Part shown: positions 8,213 to 17,555 of the stretch, piece after piece
Layout of the letters: each line of letters starts with the position of its first letter
How positions within the stretch are numbered: position 1 is the first letter of the stretch
From: Methylobacter sp.
GTDB taxonomy: Bacteria; Pseudomonadota; Gammaproteobacteria; Methylococcales; Methylomonadaceae
Direction: 5' to 3'
DNA length: 64,000 bases
NCBI GenBank assembly: GCA_030653175.1
Contig: JAURZV010000052.1
Coordinates: forward strand, 116,931 to 180,930
Position numbers and translations under genes: made by a program
Notes under the pieces: model-generated
What the model was told of the DNA's origin: nothing
Database searches by the model: none
Seen by the model: the letters and a program-made list of their open reading frames with translations, nothing else

Positions 8213-9028
8213 ATGGGTATGGGATCTGATAACGGCACCAAAACAGGCAGGTTGGCGAAATTAACTCAGCTGGAAGCAGAGGTAGCCAAGCTTTCCGAGC
8301 AGCTGAAAGCAAATAAGAAAACGATCGTTTTGCTGAAAAAATCTTTAACTGAGCGCGATTTAAAGATTCATGAATTAGAATCAAAATTGGTATATGCTCA
8401 ACAATCGTTGTTGAAAAAAGCGATATTTACAATCCACCAATGCAGGGATCAAATCAAAAACGGAATTGACGGAAAAATAATCAACCCTGCTTTAGCGCAA
8501 ATTCAGCAGCAGATTGAGGTCATTCAGGGCATTGTCTTTGAAGCGAAGGACCTCATCAGCAAGAAAAAAATGCTGATTCACGAAAATATTCATACGACTT
8601 CAAATATAGTCCATCAATGCCCTGATCAAGCGATAAGGTATTTTGAAAAATGGGTTGTCGAACCGGCCAGGTTAGCGGTCAATGAAGTTGTTGGATTGAT
8701 CGGCAACAATGTAAAAAACGGTCAGTATCTGGTCGAGCAAAAAATCGTATATCCATGCAAACTATGGTACGACAAAGTTGTTGTCGTTGTGCAGGCGCTA
8801 CCGATGGAGAGTCAGGTTATTTTTCAAGTGTGGTTGGCGGAACCCGCTATGCAGAAAATAGAAGCGTTACCTGTTATTGGAAAGGAGCTTGGCGCCAATG
8901 CAGAGGCATTACTGAAGCGCTTGATTGACCGGTTAAAATCCGGAGCGGAACAGGGTGTTGAAAAAGCAGTCGATGCAGTAAAAAAATCATCTTTTTGGGA
9001 TGGCAAGCGCAAGATGGAAGCGGCTTAA
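8213..9028 (+). CDS. Coiled-coil protein of unknown function
   Basis: 271 residues. AGAGGGGG precedes the ATG at 8213, and a second in-frame ATG follows at 8219. Residues about 15-70 form a strong coiled coil (LTQLEAEVAKLSEQLKANKK). The remainder is long amphipathic helices, with repeated short motifs such as VEPARLA/AEPAMQK and KIINPALAQ/KIVYPCKLW that suggest internal repeats. No signal peptide, enzymatic motif or known domain is visible. Helical repeats of this sort resemble apolipoprotein- or phasin-like surface-coating proteins, but that is only a resemblance. A hairpin closes the unit at 9061-9090. Confidence 0.7.
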   Translation: MGMGSDNGTKTGRLAKLTQLEAEVAKLSEQLKANKKTIVLLKKSLTERDLKIHELESKLVYAQQSLLKKAIFTIHQCRDQIKNGIDGKIINPALAQIQQQIEVIQGIVFEAKDLISKKKMLIHENIHTTSNIVHQCPDQAIRYFEKWVVEPARLAVNEVVGLIGNNVKNGQYLVEQKIVYPCKLWYDKVVVVVQALPMESQVIFQVWLAEPAMQKIEALPVIGKELGANAEALLKRLIDRLKSGAEQGVEKAVDAVKKSSFWDGKRKMEAA

Positions 9029-9060
9029 TAAAGGATAGTCGCCTTCAGGCGTTTAAAAAT

Positions 9061-9090
9061 GACAAGGCGACCGGGGTTGGTCGCCTTGTC
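9061..9090. terminator. Perfect 12-bp hairpin between convergent genes
   Basis: GACAAGGCGACC (9061-9072) and GGTCGCCTTGTC (9079-9090) pair perfectly around a 6-base loop, placed between the end of the coiled-coil gene and the end of oadB. It can act on both strands, but lacks a long T-tract. Its core GCGACCGG..GGTCGCC also matches the dispersed palindrome seen at 10292, 25018 and 51398, so it may be a co-opted repeat. Confidence 0.55.
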
Positions 9091-9140
9091 TTCATCAAGA
9101 ATAGTTTAAAGCCACAGTGTTACTTCTCATCCTTGCATGG

Positions 9141-10268
9141 TTATTTAACCAAACTCAATAAAACTCCCGCAGCCACCGCAGAACCAATCACTCCGGCGAC
9201 ATTAGGTCCCATGGCGTGCATCAGCAGGAAGTTATGCGGGTTGCTCTCCAATCCGAGTTTGTTGACTACCCGTGCCGCCATCGGTACTGCGGAAACACCG
9301 GCGGCGCCAATCAGGGGATTAATCGGGGTGCTGCTGAATTTATTCATGATTTTCGCCATGATCACGCCGGCCGCCGTGCCGATGCTGAAGGCAATCGCTC
9401 CCAAGGCCAGGATGCCCAGTGTCTTGACTTGTAAAAAAGCTTCGGCGCTGAGCTTTGAACCTACCGCCAAGCCCAGGAAAATAGTGACGATGTTGATCAG
9501 TTCGTTTTGTGCGGTTTGACTCAAGCGTTCAACCACGCCGCAGGCATTCATCAGATTACCCAGTGCGAACATGCCGATTAAAGGCGCGGCCGACGGTAAC
9601 AACAAGGTGCAAATAACCAGCAGCATTAACGGGAAGATGATTTTTTCGGTCTTGCCCACTACGCGCAGCTGTTGCATTTCGATTTTGCGTTCATCTTCGG
9701 TGGTTAAGGCGCGCATGATCGGCGGTTGTATTAGCGGCACTAGAGCCATGTAGGAGTAAGCCGCGACAGCAATGGCTCCCAACAAGTCAGGCGACAATTT
9801 TGAGGCCACATAAATAGCGGTCGGACCGTCGGCGCCGCCGATAATGCCGATTGCGGCGGCATCTTTTAAAGTAAACTCCAGTCCCGGTATGGCGTTGAGC
9901 GCCAGCGCCCCGAGCAGTGAGGCGAAAATACCGAACTGCGCCGCAGCGCCCAGCAGCAAAGTTTTAGGGTTAGCCAACATGGGACCGAAATCGGTCATTG
10001 CGCCCACGCCCATAAATATCAGCAACGGAAACAGGCCGGTTTTAATGCCGTAATACAAATAGTACAAAATACCGCCTTCTTCGGCGATACCGGCAACCGG
10101 GATATTGCTGAGCACGGCGCCAAAGCCTATCGGCAATAACAGCAAGGGTTCAAAGCCTTTTTTAATAGCCAGGAACAGCAGCAAAAAGCCGACCAGCATC
10201 ATAAAGGCCTGTCCGCCGGTGAAGTTGTATATGCCGGTGCTATGCCAGAGTGAAATGAGATTTTCCAT
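9141..10268 (-). CDS. oadB: Sodium-pumping oxaloacetate decarboxylase, beta subunit
   Basis: OadB is the integral-membrane subunit that decarboxylates carboxybiotin and pumps Na+ out. The 375-residue length and motifs fit: [44 protein letters not shown] (the conserved GGADGPT containing the ion-site aspartate) and the C-terminal [18 protein letters not shown]. About nine or more hydrophobic segments are visible. It is last in oadG-oadA-oadB, after a 122-base gap filled by a palindromic repeat. In an aerobe the complex may serve anaplerotic balance or sodium gradients. Confidence 0.95.
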   Translation of the reverse strand: MENLISLWHSTGIYNFTGGQAFMMLVGFLLLFLAIKKGFEPLLLLPIGFGAVLSNIPVAGIAEEGGILYYLYYGIKTGLFPLLIFMGVGAMTDFGPMLANPKTLLLGAAAQFGIFASLLGALALNAIPGLEFTLKDAAAIGIIGGADGPTAIYVASKLSPDLLGAIAVAAYSYMALVPLIQPPIMRALTTEDERKIEMQQLRVVGKTEKIIFPLMLLVICTLLLPSAAPLIGMFALGNLMNACGVVERLSQTAQNELINIVTIFLGLAVGSKLSAEAFLQVKTLGILALGAIAFSIGTAAGVIMAKIMNKFSSTPINPLIGAAGVSAVPMAARVVNKLGLESNPHNFLLMHAMGPNVAGVIGSAVAAGVLLSLVK

Positions 10269-10291
10269 GAGATGTCTCTTTATTAAATCAT

Positions 10292-10362
10292 GTAGGGGCG
10301 ACCGGTTGGTCGCCCTTGTTCAGATTTACGAAGGGCACAGGCGGCCGGCCGGTCGCCCCTAC
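10292..10362. repeat. REPIN-like pair of palindromic repeats between oadA and oadB
   Basis: GTAGGGGCGACCGGT (10292-10306) and CCGGTCGCCCCTAC (10349-10362) form an inverted pair separated by about 40 bases. Each arm also holds its own short palindrome (CGACCGGTTGGTCG). The same core recurs at 9061, 25018 and 51398. Lying inside the oad operon, it could modulate mRNA stability between the alpha and beta cistrons. Confidence 0.65.
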
Positions 10363-10390
10363 GGTTCTTCGTGCTCTTTGTGGATGTCCT

Positions 10391-12196
10391 TTATAAAGAA
10401 ATCAGCACATCGCCCCCGGCAACGGCACTGCCTTCTTTTATGTTAACAGTGCTGACGATTCCGGCTGTTTTGGAGCGTACTTCGGTTTCCATTTTCATCG
10501 CTTCCATAATGACTATGATATCGCCTTCGGCAACGATGCTGCCCACATCGACCAGAACTTTCAAAATATTGCCGGCCATTGGAGATTCAACCACGGCGCC
10601 GCTGCTGGCTATCAGTGCGGCATGGGTTGCGCTGATCGCAGGTTGAATCGTCAGGGCTGCGTTGTTAGCTCCGACGATGACGCTGAAGTTCCTGCCGTCG
10701 ACATTGACGGTATAGGTTTCCGTTTGCGGCTGGGTGGTTGCGTTGTCGGCAGTGACTGATTTTGCCTGAGGTGCGTTGGCAGCAGCAAAGGCTTGCGCAT
10801 CCGGGGCAGCTTCAAAGGCGGCCGGATTGCCCCGGTTAGCCAGAAACTTCCAGCCGACTTGCGCAAACAAACCGTTGATCAAAGCATCTTCTTCGATGTT
10901 GGCGGCGAGAGTCACGCCTTCGGCTTGGGCTTTCTCGCGTACTTCGGCAATCAGCTTGTCCATTTCCGGCGCGATCAGATCGGCCGGGCGACAGGTAATC
11001 GCTTGTGTGCCGTTCAGCACCTTGTCTTGCAGGGCTTTGTTGACCGGCGCAGGTGTTGCGCCGTACTCGCCTTTTAAAACACCGGCGGTTTCCTTGGTGA
11101 TGTTTTTGTAGCGTTCACCGTTCATCACGTTAATCACGGCCTGGGTTCCGACGATTTGCGAAGTCGGCGTGACCAGCGGAATAAAACCCAAGTCTTCGCG
11201 AACACGGGGAATTTCCAGCATGACTTCGTCGAACTTGTCGGCGGCGCCTTGTTCTTTGAGCTGGCTTTCCATGTTGGTCAGCATACCGCCCGGCACTTGG
11301 GAAATCAGGATGCGACTGTCGACGCCTTTCAGGCTGCCTTCGTATTGCGCATATTTTTTGCGTATGTCCCGGAAATAGGTAGCGATGTGTTCCAGTTCGA
11401 CCAAATCCAGGCCGGTATCGCGGCCGGTGCCTTCCAGGCTGGAGACGATGGTTTCGGTGGGGCTGTGGCCGTAAGTCATGCTCATTGATGAAATGGCGGT
11501 ATCGACATTATCCACGCCCGCTTCGGCGGCCTTGATCAGAGTGCCGACACTCAAGCCGGTGGTTGCATGGCAATGCAGATGGATCGGAATTTGGGTGCCG
11601 GCTTTCAGGCGACTGACCAGTTCAAAGGCATCGTAGGGCTTGAGCAATCCTGCCATATCTTTGATACAAATCGAATGCGCGCCCATGTCTTCAATCTGTT
11701 TGCCCAGATCCACCCATAAATCCATGGTATGCACGGGGCTGGTGGTAAAGGAGATCGTGCCTTGCGCATGAGCGTCGGTGCGGAGTACGGCCTTGACGGC
11801 ATGGTCAATGTTGCGCATGTCGTTCATCGCATCAAAAATGCGGAACACGTCGATACCGTTGATTACGCAACGCTCGACAAATTTATCCACCACATCATCG
11901 GCATAATGCCGGTAGCCCAGGATATTCTGTCCGCGAAACAGCATTTGCTGAGGCGTATTGGGCATGGCGGCTTTCAGCAGACGCAGTCTTTCCCACGGAT
12001 CTTCGCCCAGGTAACGGATACAGGCATCAAAGGTCGCGCCGCCCCAGGACTCAATCGACCAATAACCGACTTGGTCGAGTTTTTCGCAAATCGGCAGCAT
12101 GTCTTCAATGCGCAACCGGGTTGCCAAAATGGATTGATGAGCATCACGCAGAACGACTTCGGTGATACCTAAGGGCTGCTTTTTAACGGTGGACAT
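10391..12196 (-). CDS. oadA: Sodium-pumping oxaloacetate decarboxylase, alpha subunit (biotinylated)
   Basis: The soluble carboxyltransferase subunit, 601 residues. The N-terminal TIM barrel shows [15 protein letters not shown] and the conserved [15 protein letters not shown] lysine region, followed by [13 protein letters not shown] central PYC_OADA conserved domain follows. An Ala/Gln-rich linker (about 480-510) leads to the C-terminal biotinyl domain with EAMKMETEV, whose lysine carries biotin, and a C-terminus GGDVLISL. The linker is typical of OadA rather than pyruvate carboxylase B. It is preceded by oadG and followed by oadB. Confidence 0.95.
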   Translation of the reverse strand: MSTVKKQPLGITEVVLRDAHQSILATRLRIEDMLPICEKLDQVGYWSIESWGGATFDACIRYLGEDPWERLRLLKAAMPNTPQQMLFRGQNILGYRHYADDVVDKFVERCVINGIDVFRIFDAMNDMRNIDHAVKAVLRTDAHAQGTISFTTSPVHTMDLWVDLGKQIEDMGAHSICIKDMAGLLKPYDAFELVSRLKAGTQIPIHLHCHATTGLSVGTLIKAAEAGVDNVDTAISSMSMTYGHSPTETIVSSLEGTGRDTGLDLVELEHIATYFRDIRKKYAQYEGSLKGVDSRILISQVPGGMLTNMESQLKEQGAADKFDEVMLEIPRVREDLGFIPLVTPTSQIVGTQAVINVMNGERYKNITKETAGVLKGEYGATPAPVNKALQDKVLNGTQAITCRPADLIAPEMDKLIAEVREKAQAEGVTLAANIEEDALINGLFAQVGWKFLANRGNPAAFEAAPDAQAFAAANAPQAKSVTADNATTQPQTETYTVNVDGRNFSVIVGANNAALTIQPAISATHAALIASSGAVVESPMAGNILKVLVDVGSIVAEGDIIVIMEAMKMETEVRSKTAGIVSTVNIKEGSAVAGGDVLISL

Positions 12197-12249
12197 GCTT
12201 GTTGTTTCTCCTGAAACATTAATTTGTAATTACTTGGCAGTTCGAAAAA

Positions 12250-12365
12250 ATAGAACGCTGATGACGCAGATGAATATGATTAACGCTGATAATTCGAAAA
12301 ATCTTATTTAATCATAATAATCAGCGTCGCCTAGAGGCGCCTACTTTTGGCATCTGCGTTCTATT
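12250..12365. repeat. Imperfect inverted repeat between oadG and oadA
   Basis: The left part (ATAGAACGCTGATGACGCAG) is mirrored on the right by ATCAGCG and CATCTGCGTTCTAT, with an inner palindrome GCGCCTCTAGGCG. It looks like a miniature inverted-repeat element with decayed arms. Confidence 0.5.
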
Positions 12366-12391
12366 GCATTTAATCATTGACCTTGCGACCG

Positions 12392-12625
12392 TTAGTTATG
12401 CTTCTTGCGGTACATATGCACGGCAGCAGTTATCGCCGCAACAACGCTTTTGTCAATATCATTGGTAATGCCGGGGACTGTTCTTGAGGCCGGTATGTCC
12501 GGGAAATAGCGTTGCACAAGTGCCGACATGAGGTTGATAGCGACTACCAACATGGTCAAAAACAGGAATACTATGCCCATCCCGGTAAACATTAATTCGA
12601 TCCCGCTAGTCATTTGTTCTGTCAT
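12392..12625 (-). CDS. oadG: Oxaloacetate decarboxylase, gamma subunit
   Basis: A 77-residue one-helix membrane protein: a hydrophobic segment from about 10 to 35 (GIELMFTGMGIVFLFLTMLV), then a short cytoplasmic part ending KKHN. The gamma subunit assembles alpha with beta and in relatives binds zinc through C-terminal histidines; here only two His are present near the end (HMYRKKHN). Gene order oadG-oadA-oadB matches the classical operon, which secures the call despite the short length. Confidence 0.88.
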   Translation of the reverse strand: MTEQMTSGIELMFTGMGIVFLFLTMLVVAINLMSALVQRYFPDIPASRTVPGITNDIDKSVVAAITAAVHMYRKKHN

Positions 12626-12739
12626 AGTTGATCACACATTTAAAATTTTTAACTATTGCATTGTATCATAGGCAAAAATCATAACTAATCGATGTTTTTT
12701 CCATATCGATTGTGACCGGCAGTCTTTTGGCTACGCGGT

Positions 12740-12798
12740 TGTGGACGCGAATTTATTCGCGCAGTGGGTTAAAAAGCGCGAATAAATTCGCGCCCACA
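12740..12798. repeat. Dispersed-type palindrome upstream of msrB
   Basis: A 23-base arm (12740-12762, core GCGAATTTATTCGCGC) pairs with 12776-12798 with one mismatch; each arm is itself palindromic (CGCGAATTTATTCGCG). It lies about 30 bases before the msrB start, between divergent oadG and msrB, and could influence either promoter. Confidence 0.65.
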
Positions 12799-12828
12799 TT
12801 ATAAATGGTTGTTATTAAGGGTAAAAAA

Positions 12829-13227
12829 ATGACAGATAAAGAACGCGACAAAGATGAACAGTGGCAAGGCAAATTAACGCCTGAGCAATTTAACATTTGC
12901 CGTCTGAAAGCCACGGAACCGCCTTTTACCGGCAAATATGCCGATTGCAAAAAAGACGGCATTTATCATTGCATTTGCTGCGGCAATCCGTTGTTTGATT
13001 CGGCGACCAAATATGATTCGGGCTCCGGCTGGCCGAGTTTTTGGGATGTGTTGTCGCAACACAGCGTTGCTGAACATGTTGACGTCAGTCACGGTATGCG
13101 CAGGGTCGAAGTGACTTGTAAATCCTGCGATGCGCATTTAGGCCATGTATTTGAGGACGGTCCGCAACCGACAGGGCTGCGCTATTGCATTAATTCAGCG
13201 GCATTAGACTTGAAAGAAAGATCATGA
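12829..13227 (+). CDS. msrB: Peptide-methionine (R)-S-oxide reductase
   Basis: MsrB reduces the R epimer of methionine sulfoxide in proteins. From the ATG at 12829 it has 132 residues, the family size; the earlier frame opening at 12805 lacks support. Zinc ligands are C48/C51 ([10 protein letters not shown]) and C97/C100 ([10 protein letters not shown]). The catalytic cysteine is C120 in RYCINSAAL. The substrate pocket SGSGWPSFW is present. No signal peptide, so cytoplasmic. Its stop overlaps the aminopeptidase start by four bases (ATGA), so the two are coupled. Confidence 0.95.
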   Translation: MTDKERDKDEQWQGKLTPEQFNICRLKATEPPFTGKYADCKKDGIYHCICCGNPLFDSATKYDSGSGWPSFWDVLSQHSVAEHVDVSHGMRRVEVTCKSCDAHLGHVFEDGPQPTGLRYCINSAALDLKERS

Positions 13228-14534
13228 GTAGTAAGGCGCAGGTTCAAAATTTACTGGATTTTATCGATGCCAGCCCCAGTCCCTGGCATGTCGTAAAAAC
13301 CATTGAAGCTCAGCTTGCGACACAAACACCGGCGTGGCAACGTCTTGACGAAACGGCCAAGTGGACATTGCAGCCGGGCGGGCGTTATTACGTGGTGCGC
13401 GATGGTTCGTCTATCGTTTTGTTTATACAAGGGCAAAAACCGCTGGCTGAAACCGGCTTTAAAATTATCGGCGCACATACCGATTCCCCCGGCTTAAGAA
13501 TAAAGCCGAATGCCGCGAGTAGCGCGGATGGACTATTAAGACTGGGCGTCGAGATATACGGCGGCCCCATACTGGCGACCTTTACCGACAGGGATTTGAG
13601 CCTTGCAGGAAGAATCGCTTATAAAAACGATCAGGATCAGATAGCCGGCATGCTGGTCAAATTCGATCAACCGCTGCTGCGTTTGCCTAATCTGGCAATC
13701 CACATGAACAGGGCGGTTAACGAAGAAGGCCTAAAACTGCAAAAGCAAACCGAATTGCCGTTGATCTTGTCGGCATCGACCGAAGAACAACTGCCGCTTG
13801 TCTTTTTTTCAACGTTGCTGCAACAACAATCAGGCATAGCTACCGAGCGTATTTTATCCTGGGATCTGGCAGTGTATGACACGCAGAAAGGCGTTTTCTG
13901 GGGGGCAAAAAGCGAGTTTTATGCGGACAGTCAGCTGGATAATCTGGCCTCCTGTCATGCCGCATTGCAGGCGTTGCTGGATCAAACCGTTTTACAGTCG
14001 GATGTTACGCGAGTGTGTGCGTTGTTCGACCATGAAGAAATCGGCAGTCAAAGCAACAAAGGCGCTGACGGCAGTTTCCTGCCCGATGTACTCCAACGCA
14101 TCGCTTTGGCGACGGCAACCGATAGCGAAGATTATGCCAGGGCGCTGGCGAAAAGCTTCATGATCAGCGCGGACATGGCGCATGCTTATCAGCCTAATTT
14201 CCCCAATGCCTACGATCCCGACCATAAAGTTAGCGTCAATAAAGGCCCGGTGATTAAAGTCAACGCGAATCATAACTACAGCTCGGAAAGCGTTTCGGCT
14301 GCAATGTTTATAGACTGGTGCGGACAGGCCGGTGTGCCGTACCAGAAATATTCACACCGGTGCGATCTGCCCTGCGGTAGCACCATCGGGCCGATTACTT
14401 CCGCTAAACTGGGTATGCGCTCAATCGATGTCGGCAATCCAATGTGGGCGATGCACAGCATCAGGGAAAGCGCTGGAGTGTTGGATCATGATTATATGAT
14501 AAGAGTGATGAAACGCTTTTTTGCTATATGTTGA
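13224..14534 (+). CDS. apeB: M18 family zinc aminopeptidase
   Basis: A 436-residue cytosolic metalloaminopeptidase of the M18 family (aspartyl aminopeptidase-like), which removes N-terminal, often acidic, residues. Metal and catalytic motifs are [15 protein letters not shown], the glutamates in [10 protein letters not shown], and near the C-terminus [14 protein letters not shown] and [13 protein letters not shown]. The length fits the bacterial family. It overlaps msrB by ATGA, suggesting one transcript for protein repair and turnover. The exact substrate preference cannot be told from sequence. Confidence 0.92.
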   Translation: MSSKAQVQNLLDFIDASPSPWHVVKTIEAQLATQTPAWQRLDETAKWTLQPGGRYYVVRDGSSIVLFIQGQKPLAETGFKIIGAHTDSPGLRIKPNAASSADGLLRLGVEIYGGPILATFTDRDLSLAGRIAYKNDQDQIAGMLVKFDQPLLRLPNLAIHMNRAVNEEGLKLQKQTELPLILSASTEEQLPLVFFSTLLQQQSGIATERILSWDLAVYDTQKGVFWGAKSEFYADSQLDNLASCHAALQALLDQTVLQSDVTRVCALFDHEEIGSQSNKGADGSFLPDVLQRIALATATDSEDYARALAKSFMISADMAHAYQPNFPNAYDPDHKVSVNKGPVIKVNANHNYSSESVSAAMFIDWCGQAGVPYQKYSHRCDLPCGSTIGPITSAKLGMRSIDVGNPMWAMHSIRESAGVLDHDYMIRVMKRFFAIC

Positions 14535-14623
14535 TTAACTAGGCTTAAATAAATTAAGTGCTAGAATAATAAAAACGTATCGAAAATGCTGCTTTCCATT
14601 CAATTACCTCTACGCCAAAATAA

Positions 14624-15160
14624 ATGAAGCTTATCAATGTACCACGCGTTTTTTTTTGCGTAGCTTTATTGCTTTCACAGCGTGTCATCGCTGATGATGT
14701 CGAATATAAAGTAAAAGCAGGTTATTTATACAATTTCACCAAATTTATTACCTGGCCTGAGGATAACAGTGAAACCTTTAATCTCTGTATTGTGGGCGAA
14801 GATCCTTTTGGCGATTTAATCAATCCCATCGAACAGCGATCGGCATTTGGACGACCTATTAAATTATTCAGATTTAAGGGCCTCAACAATGAGCAGCGCT
14901 GCCATATTCTTTTTATCAGTGCTTCTATCAAAGATAACCTTTTTCTCAAAGGTATGCTGGTTATTCGCGACGTTGATAAAACATTAACCGTCAGTGAAAG
15001 TAAAGATTTTGCAGCTCAGGGTGGAATGATTGGTTTTATTAACAGACAGGGCAAAATAAAGTTACAAATTAATCTGAAAATGCTGCAACAGAGCGATTTA
15101 AAAATTAGCGCAAAATTATTGGAAGTCGCTGAGCTTATTGAGGGAGAAAGCAATGATTAA
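14624..15160 (+). CDS. YfiR family periplasmic protein (DUF4154)
   Basis: 178 residues with a signal peptide (hydrophobic FFCVALLLS, cleavage near VIADD) and the family opening EYKVKAGYLYNFTKFITWP. Two cysteines (FNLCIVG and QRCHILF) sit where YfiR proteins form a disulfide, and the conserved GGMIGFI is present. In Pseudomonas, YfiR represses the membrane diguanylate cyclase YfiN from the periplasm. Here the very next gene, overlapping by 8 bases, encodes a GGDEF/EAL membrane protein, so the same regulatory pairing is likely. Confidence 0.88.
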   Translation: MKLINVPRVFFCVALLLSQRVIADDVEYKVKAGYLYNFTKFITWPEDNSETFNLCIVGEDPFGDLINPIEQRSAFGRPIKLFRFKGLNNEQRCHILFISASIKDNLFLKGMLVIRDVDKTLTVSESKDFAAQGGMIGFINRQGKIKLQINLKMLQQSDLKISAKLLEVAELIEGESND

Positions 15161-17555
15161 GCTTGTTCGTAATCTGTCAATAAACCGCAAGCTACTGTTA
15201 ATTTTATTATTTTCCAGTATTTCATCGTTATTCTTTGCCGGCGTGCTTTTAATAGTTCTTGAAATTTCAGAGTTTCAGAAAAATACCCGAGACGATTTAT
15301 CAACCTTGGCCCGAATTGTAGGTAATCGCAGTACTGCTGCCTTAATGTTTGAGGACAGGGATTTAGCCAATGAAAATTTGTCCGTATTCGATAACTTGCC
15401 GGACGTGCAGTTAGCATGCCTTTATGATGCGCAGGACACTGTTTTTGCACAATTACAGAAAAAAGATCACAAAACATGGACATGTCCTGTATCGATTAAG
15501 CCTGAAATGACCCGATTTGAAAACGATCATTTACATATAACTCAACCGATTGTTGTAGATGGCGCAGAACTGGGTACGGTCTATATTCATGCCGACTTGG
15601 CTCTTGCCTATTGGCGCAGGGTGCAGTTTTCCGGGCTTATACTTCTGGTGTTGGCCGGAGTATCAATATTGAGTTTCTTTTTCTCAACACCGTTGTTGAC
15701 GCTTATTTCTTCACCGATAAAAAAACTTGTCGATAAAGTTAAAGATATTAGCGATACGAAAGATTATTCGTTGCGTGCGGTTAAAGTTAATGATGATGAG
15801 CTGGGTGTTCTGGTTGATGCCTTTAATGGATTAATTGGCACCGTTGAAATTCAAAACCAGGCGTTGACGCAGGCAAAAGACCGCTATTTGGCGCTTTATG
15901 ATGACAATCCGACGATGGTGTTTAACCTGGATATAGAGGGTCGTATTTTGTCGGTTAACCGTACCGGCGCCAAACAACTGAATTTGTCCGTTGAAGAGTT
16001 GCAAGGTTGTTCGATTTCTGATTTTGTTCACGTAGATGATTTGCTTGGCTTGCATAGTTTATTTGAGCGTTGCCTGACGCGCCCTTTGCAGGTATATAAA
16101 CAGGAAATCAGGCAGGTTTGTAATAATGGAAGGATTATTTGGGTTAGGGCAACAGCGAGATTAGTCAAGAATGAAAATCAGCAAAGCAGTTTATTGCTAG
16201 TGGGTGAAGACATCACGGAAGCTCGCTTGCTGAATGAAAAAATTGCTTATCAGGCCAGTCATGATGCCTTGACAGGCTTGGCGAACCGTAGCGAACTTGA
16301 TAGGCATATTAAGCAGACAGTTGCTCTGGCTTGTGAGGACGGCTCCGAACATGCCTTATGCTATCTGGACTTGGATCAATTTAAAGTGGTTAATGATACC
16401 TGCGGGCATCTTGCAGGTGATGAACTACTCAGGCAGCTAGGTGAGCTGTTAAGAAAAAATATACGGCGGCATGATTTTGTGGCCCGTCTCGGGGGGGATG
16501 AGTTTGGTGTGTTGATGAACAATTGCTCATTAAATGAGGCGTTCCGAGTCTGTGAGAATTTACGCAATTTGGTCAGGGATTTCCGTTTTGCCTGGGAAGA
16601 TAGAAGCTTTACCATCGGTGTGAGCATTGGTATTTCAGCTATAAACGGTTCCAGCGGTAATGCCGTTGATATACTTAAAGAGGCCGACGCCGCCTGTTAC
16701 GCGGCAAAAGATAAAGGCCGGAACCGGGTGCATGTTTTTCGGCCTGATGATCAAGAGTTGGCTATACGGCACGGAGAAATGCAATGGGTAGAGAGGATCC
16801 AGCAGGGGCTGGAACAAAATCGATTTTGCCTGTACGGGCAGCCGATAGTAGCAATTGCTCATCATGAGGAAGGCATGCATTTTGAAACGTTGGTTCGTTA
16901 TCAGGACGATGATGGCCGCATTATTCCCCCCGGCGCATTTTTACCGGCGGCAGAACGTTATAATCTTGCACCCGCGCTGGATCGCTGGGTTATCAGTCAT
17001 TTGTTTGAATGGATAGCGACGAAGCCGGGTTTTCTGGATAAGTTATCGTTGTGTTCAGTTAATTTGTCCGGGCTGTCGATGTCCGATGAAACTATGCTGG
17101 CGTTTCTTTCTGAACAATTCTCCAGGTGGGCAATTCCGGCCCATAAAATCTGTTTTGAGGTCACCGAAACAGCCGCCATCGCCAACTTATCCTATGCGAC
17201 TAAATTCATTAATCAATTAAAAGAGCGGGGCTGTTTATTTTCACTGGATGACTTTGGCAGTGGCTTGTCTTCTTTCGCCTATTTAAAAAACCTGCCGGTT
17301 GATTATCTTAAAATTGATGGTTTGTTTGTTAAGGACATACTCGATGATAAAGTGGATCTTGCCATGGTGAAATCAATTAACGAAGTCGGGCACGTTATGG
17401 ATAAAAAGACGATTGCCGAGTTTGTTGAAAACGAACAAATCTTTAATTTGCTTAGTGTCTTGGGTGTGGATTATGCGCAAGGCTACGGTATTGGCAAACC
17501 AGTGCCTTTGGATGAGCTTAAACTCATAAAAGCTTTTGCGGCGACATCAAAATGA
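15153..17555 (+). CDS. Membrane GGDEF/EAL protein with CHASE8-like sensor, HAMP and PAS
   Basis: An 800-residue cyclic-di-GMP enzyme. ATG 15153 is chosen because GGGAGAAA precedes it. Order: transmembrane helix (about 10-35), periplasmic CHASE8-like domain (LARIVGNRSTAALMFEDR), second helix (about 150-175), HAMP, PAS (YDDNPTMVFNLDIEGRILSV), GGDEF with intact motif at 447-451 (RLGGDEFG), EAL domain. The EAL signature reads ETL at 578-580, but downstream metal and catalytic motifs are kept (CFEVTET, LDDFGSGLSS, LKIDGLFV). Both activities are therefore possible. It overlaps yfiR upstream and a TonB receptor downstream (ATGA), indicating one regulated unit. Confidence 0.92.
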   Translation: MIKLVRNLSINRKLLLILLFSSISSLFFAGVLLIVLEISEFQKNTRDDLSTLARIVGNRSTAALMFEDRDLANENLSVFDNLPDVQLACLYDAQDTVFAQLQKKDHKTWTCPVSIKPEMTRFENDHLHITQPIVVDGAELGTVYIHADLALAYWRRVQFSGLILLVLAGVSILSFFFSTPLLTLISSPIKKLVDKVKDISDTKDYSLRAVKVNDDELGVLVDAFNGLIGTVEIQNQALTQAKDRYLALYDDNPTMVFNLDIEGRILSVNRTGAKQLNLSVEELQGCSISDFVHVDDLLGLHSLFERCLTRPLQVYKQEIRQVCNNGRIIWVRATARLVKNENQQSSLLLVGEDITEARLLNEKIAYQASHDALTGLANRSELDRHIKQTVALACEDGSEHALCYLDLDQFKVVNDTCGHLAGDELLRQLGELLRKNIRRHDFVARLGGDEFGVLMNNCSLNEAFRVCENLRNLVRDFRFAWEDRSFTIGVSIGISAINGSSGNAVDILKEADAACYAAKDKGRNRVHVFRPDDQELAIRHGEMQWVERIQQGLEQNRFCLYGQPIVAIAHHEEGMHFETLVRYQDDDGRIIPPGAFLPAAERYNLAPALDRWVISHLFEWIATKPGFLDKLSLCSVNLSGLSMSDETMLAFLSEQFSRWAIPAHKICFEVTETAAIANLSYATKFINQLKERGCLFSLDDFGSGLSSFAYLKNLPVDYLKIDGLFVKDILDDKVDLAMVKSINEVGHVMDKKTIAEFVENEQIFNLLSVLGVDYAQGYGIGKPVPLDELKLIKAFAATSK

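Noticed and set aside
10651..12172. Frames of up to 147 codons overlapping oadA
   Set aside because: Shadows of oadA, whose full set of motifs is intact.
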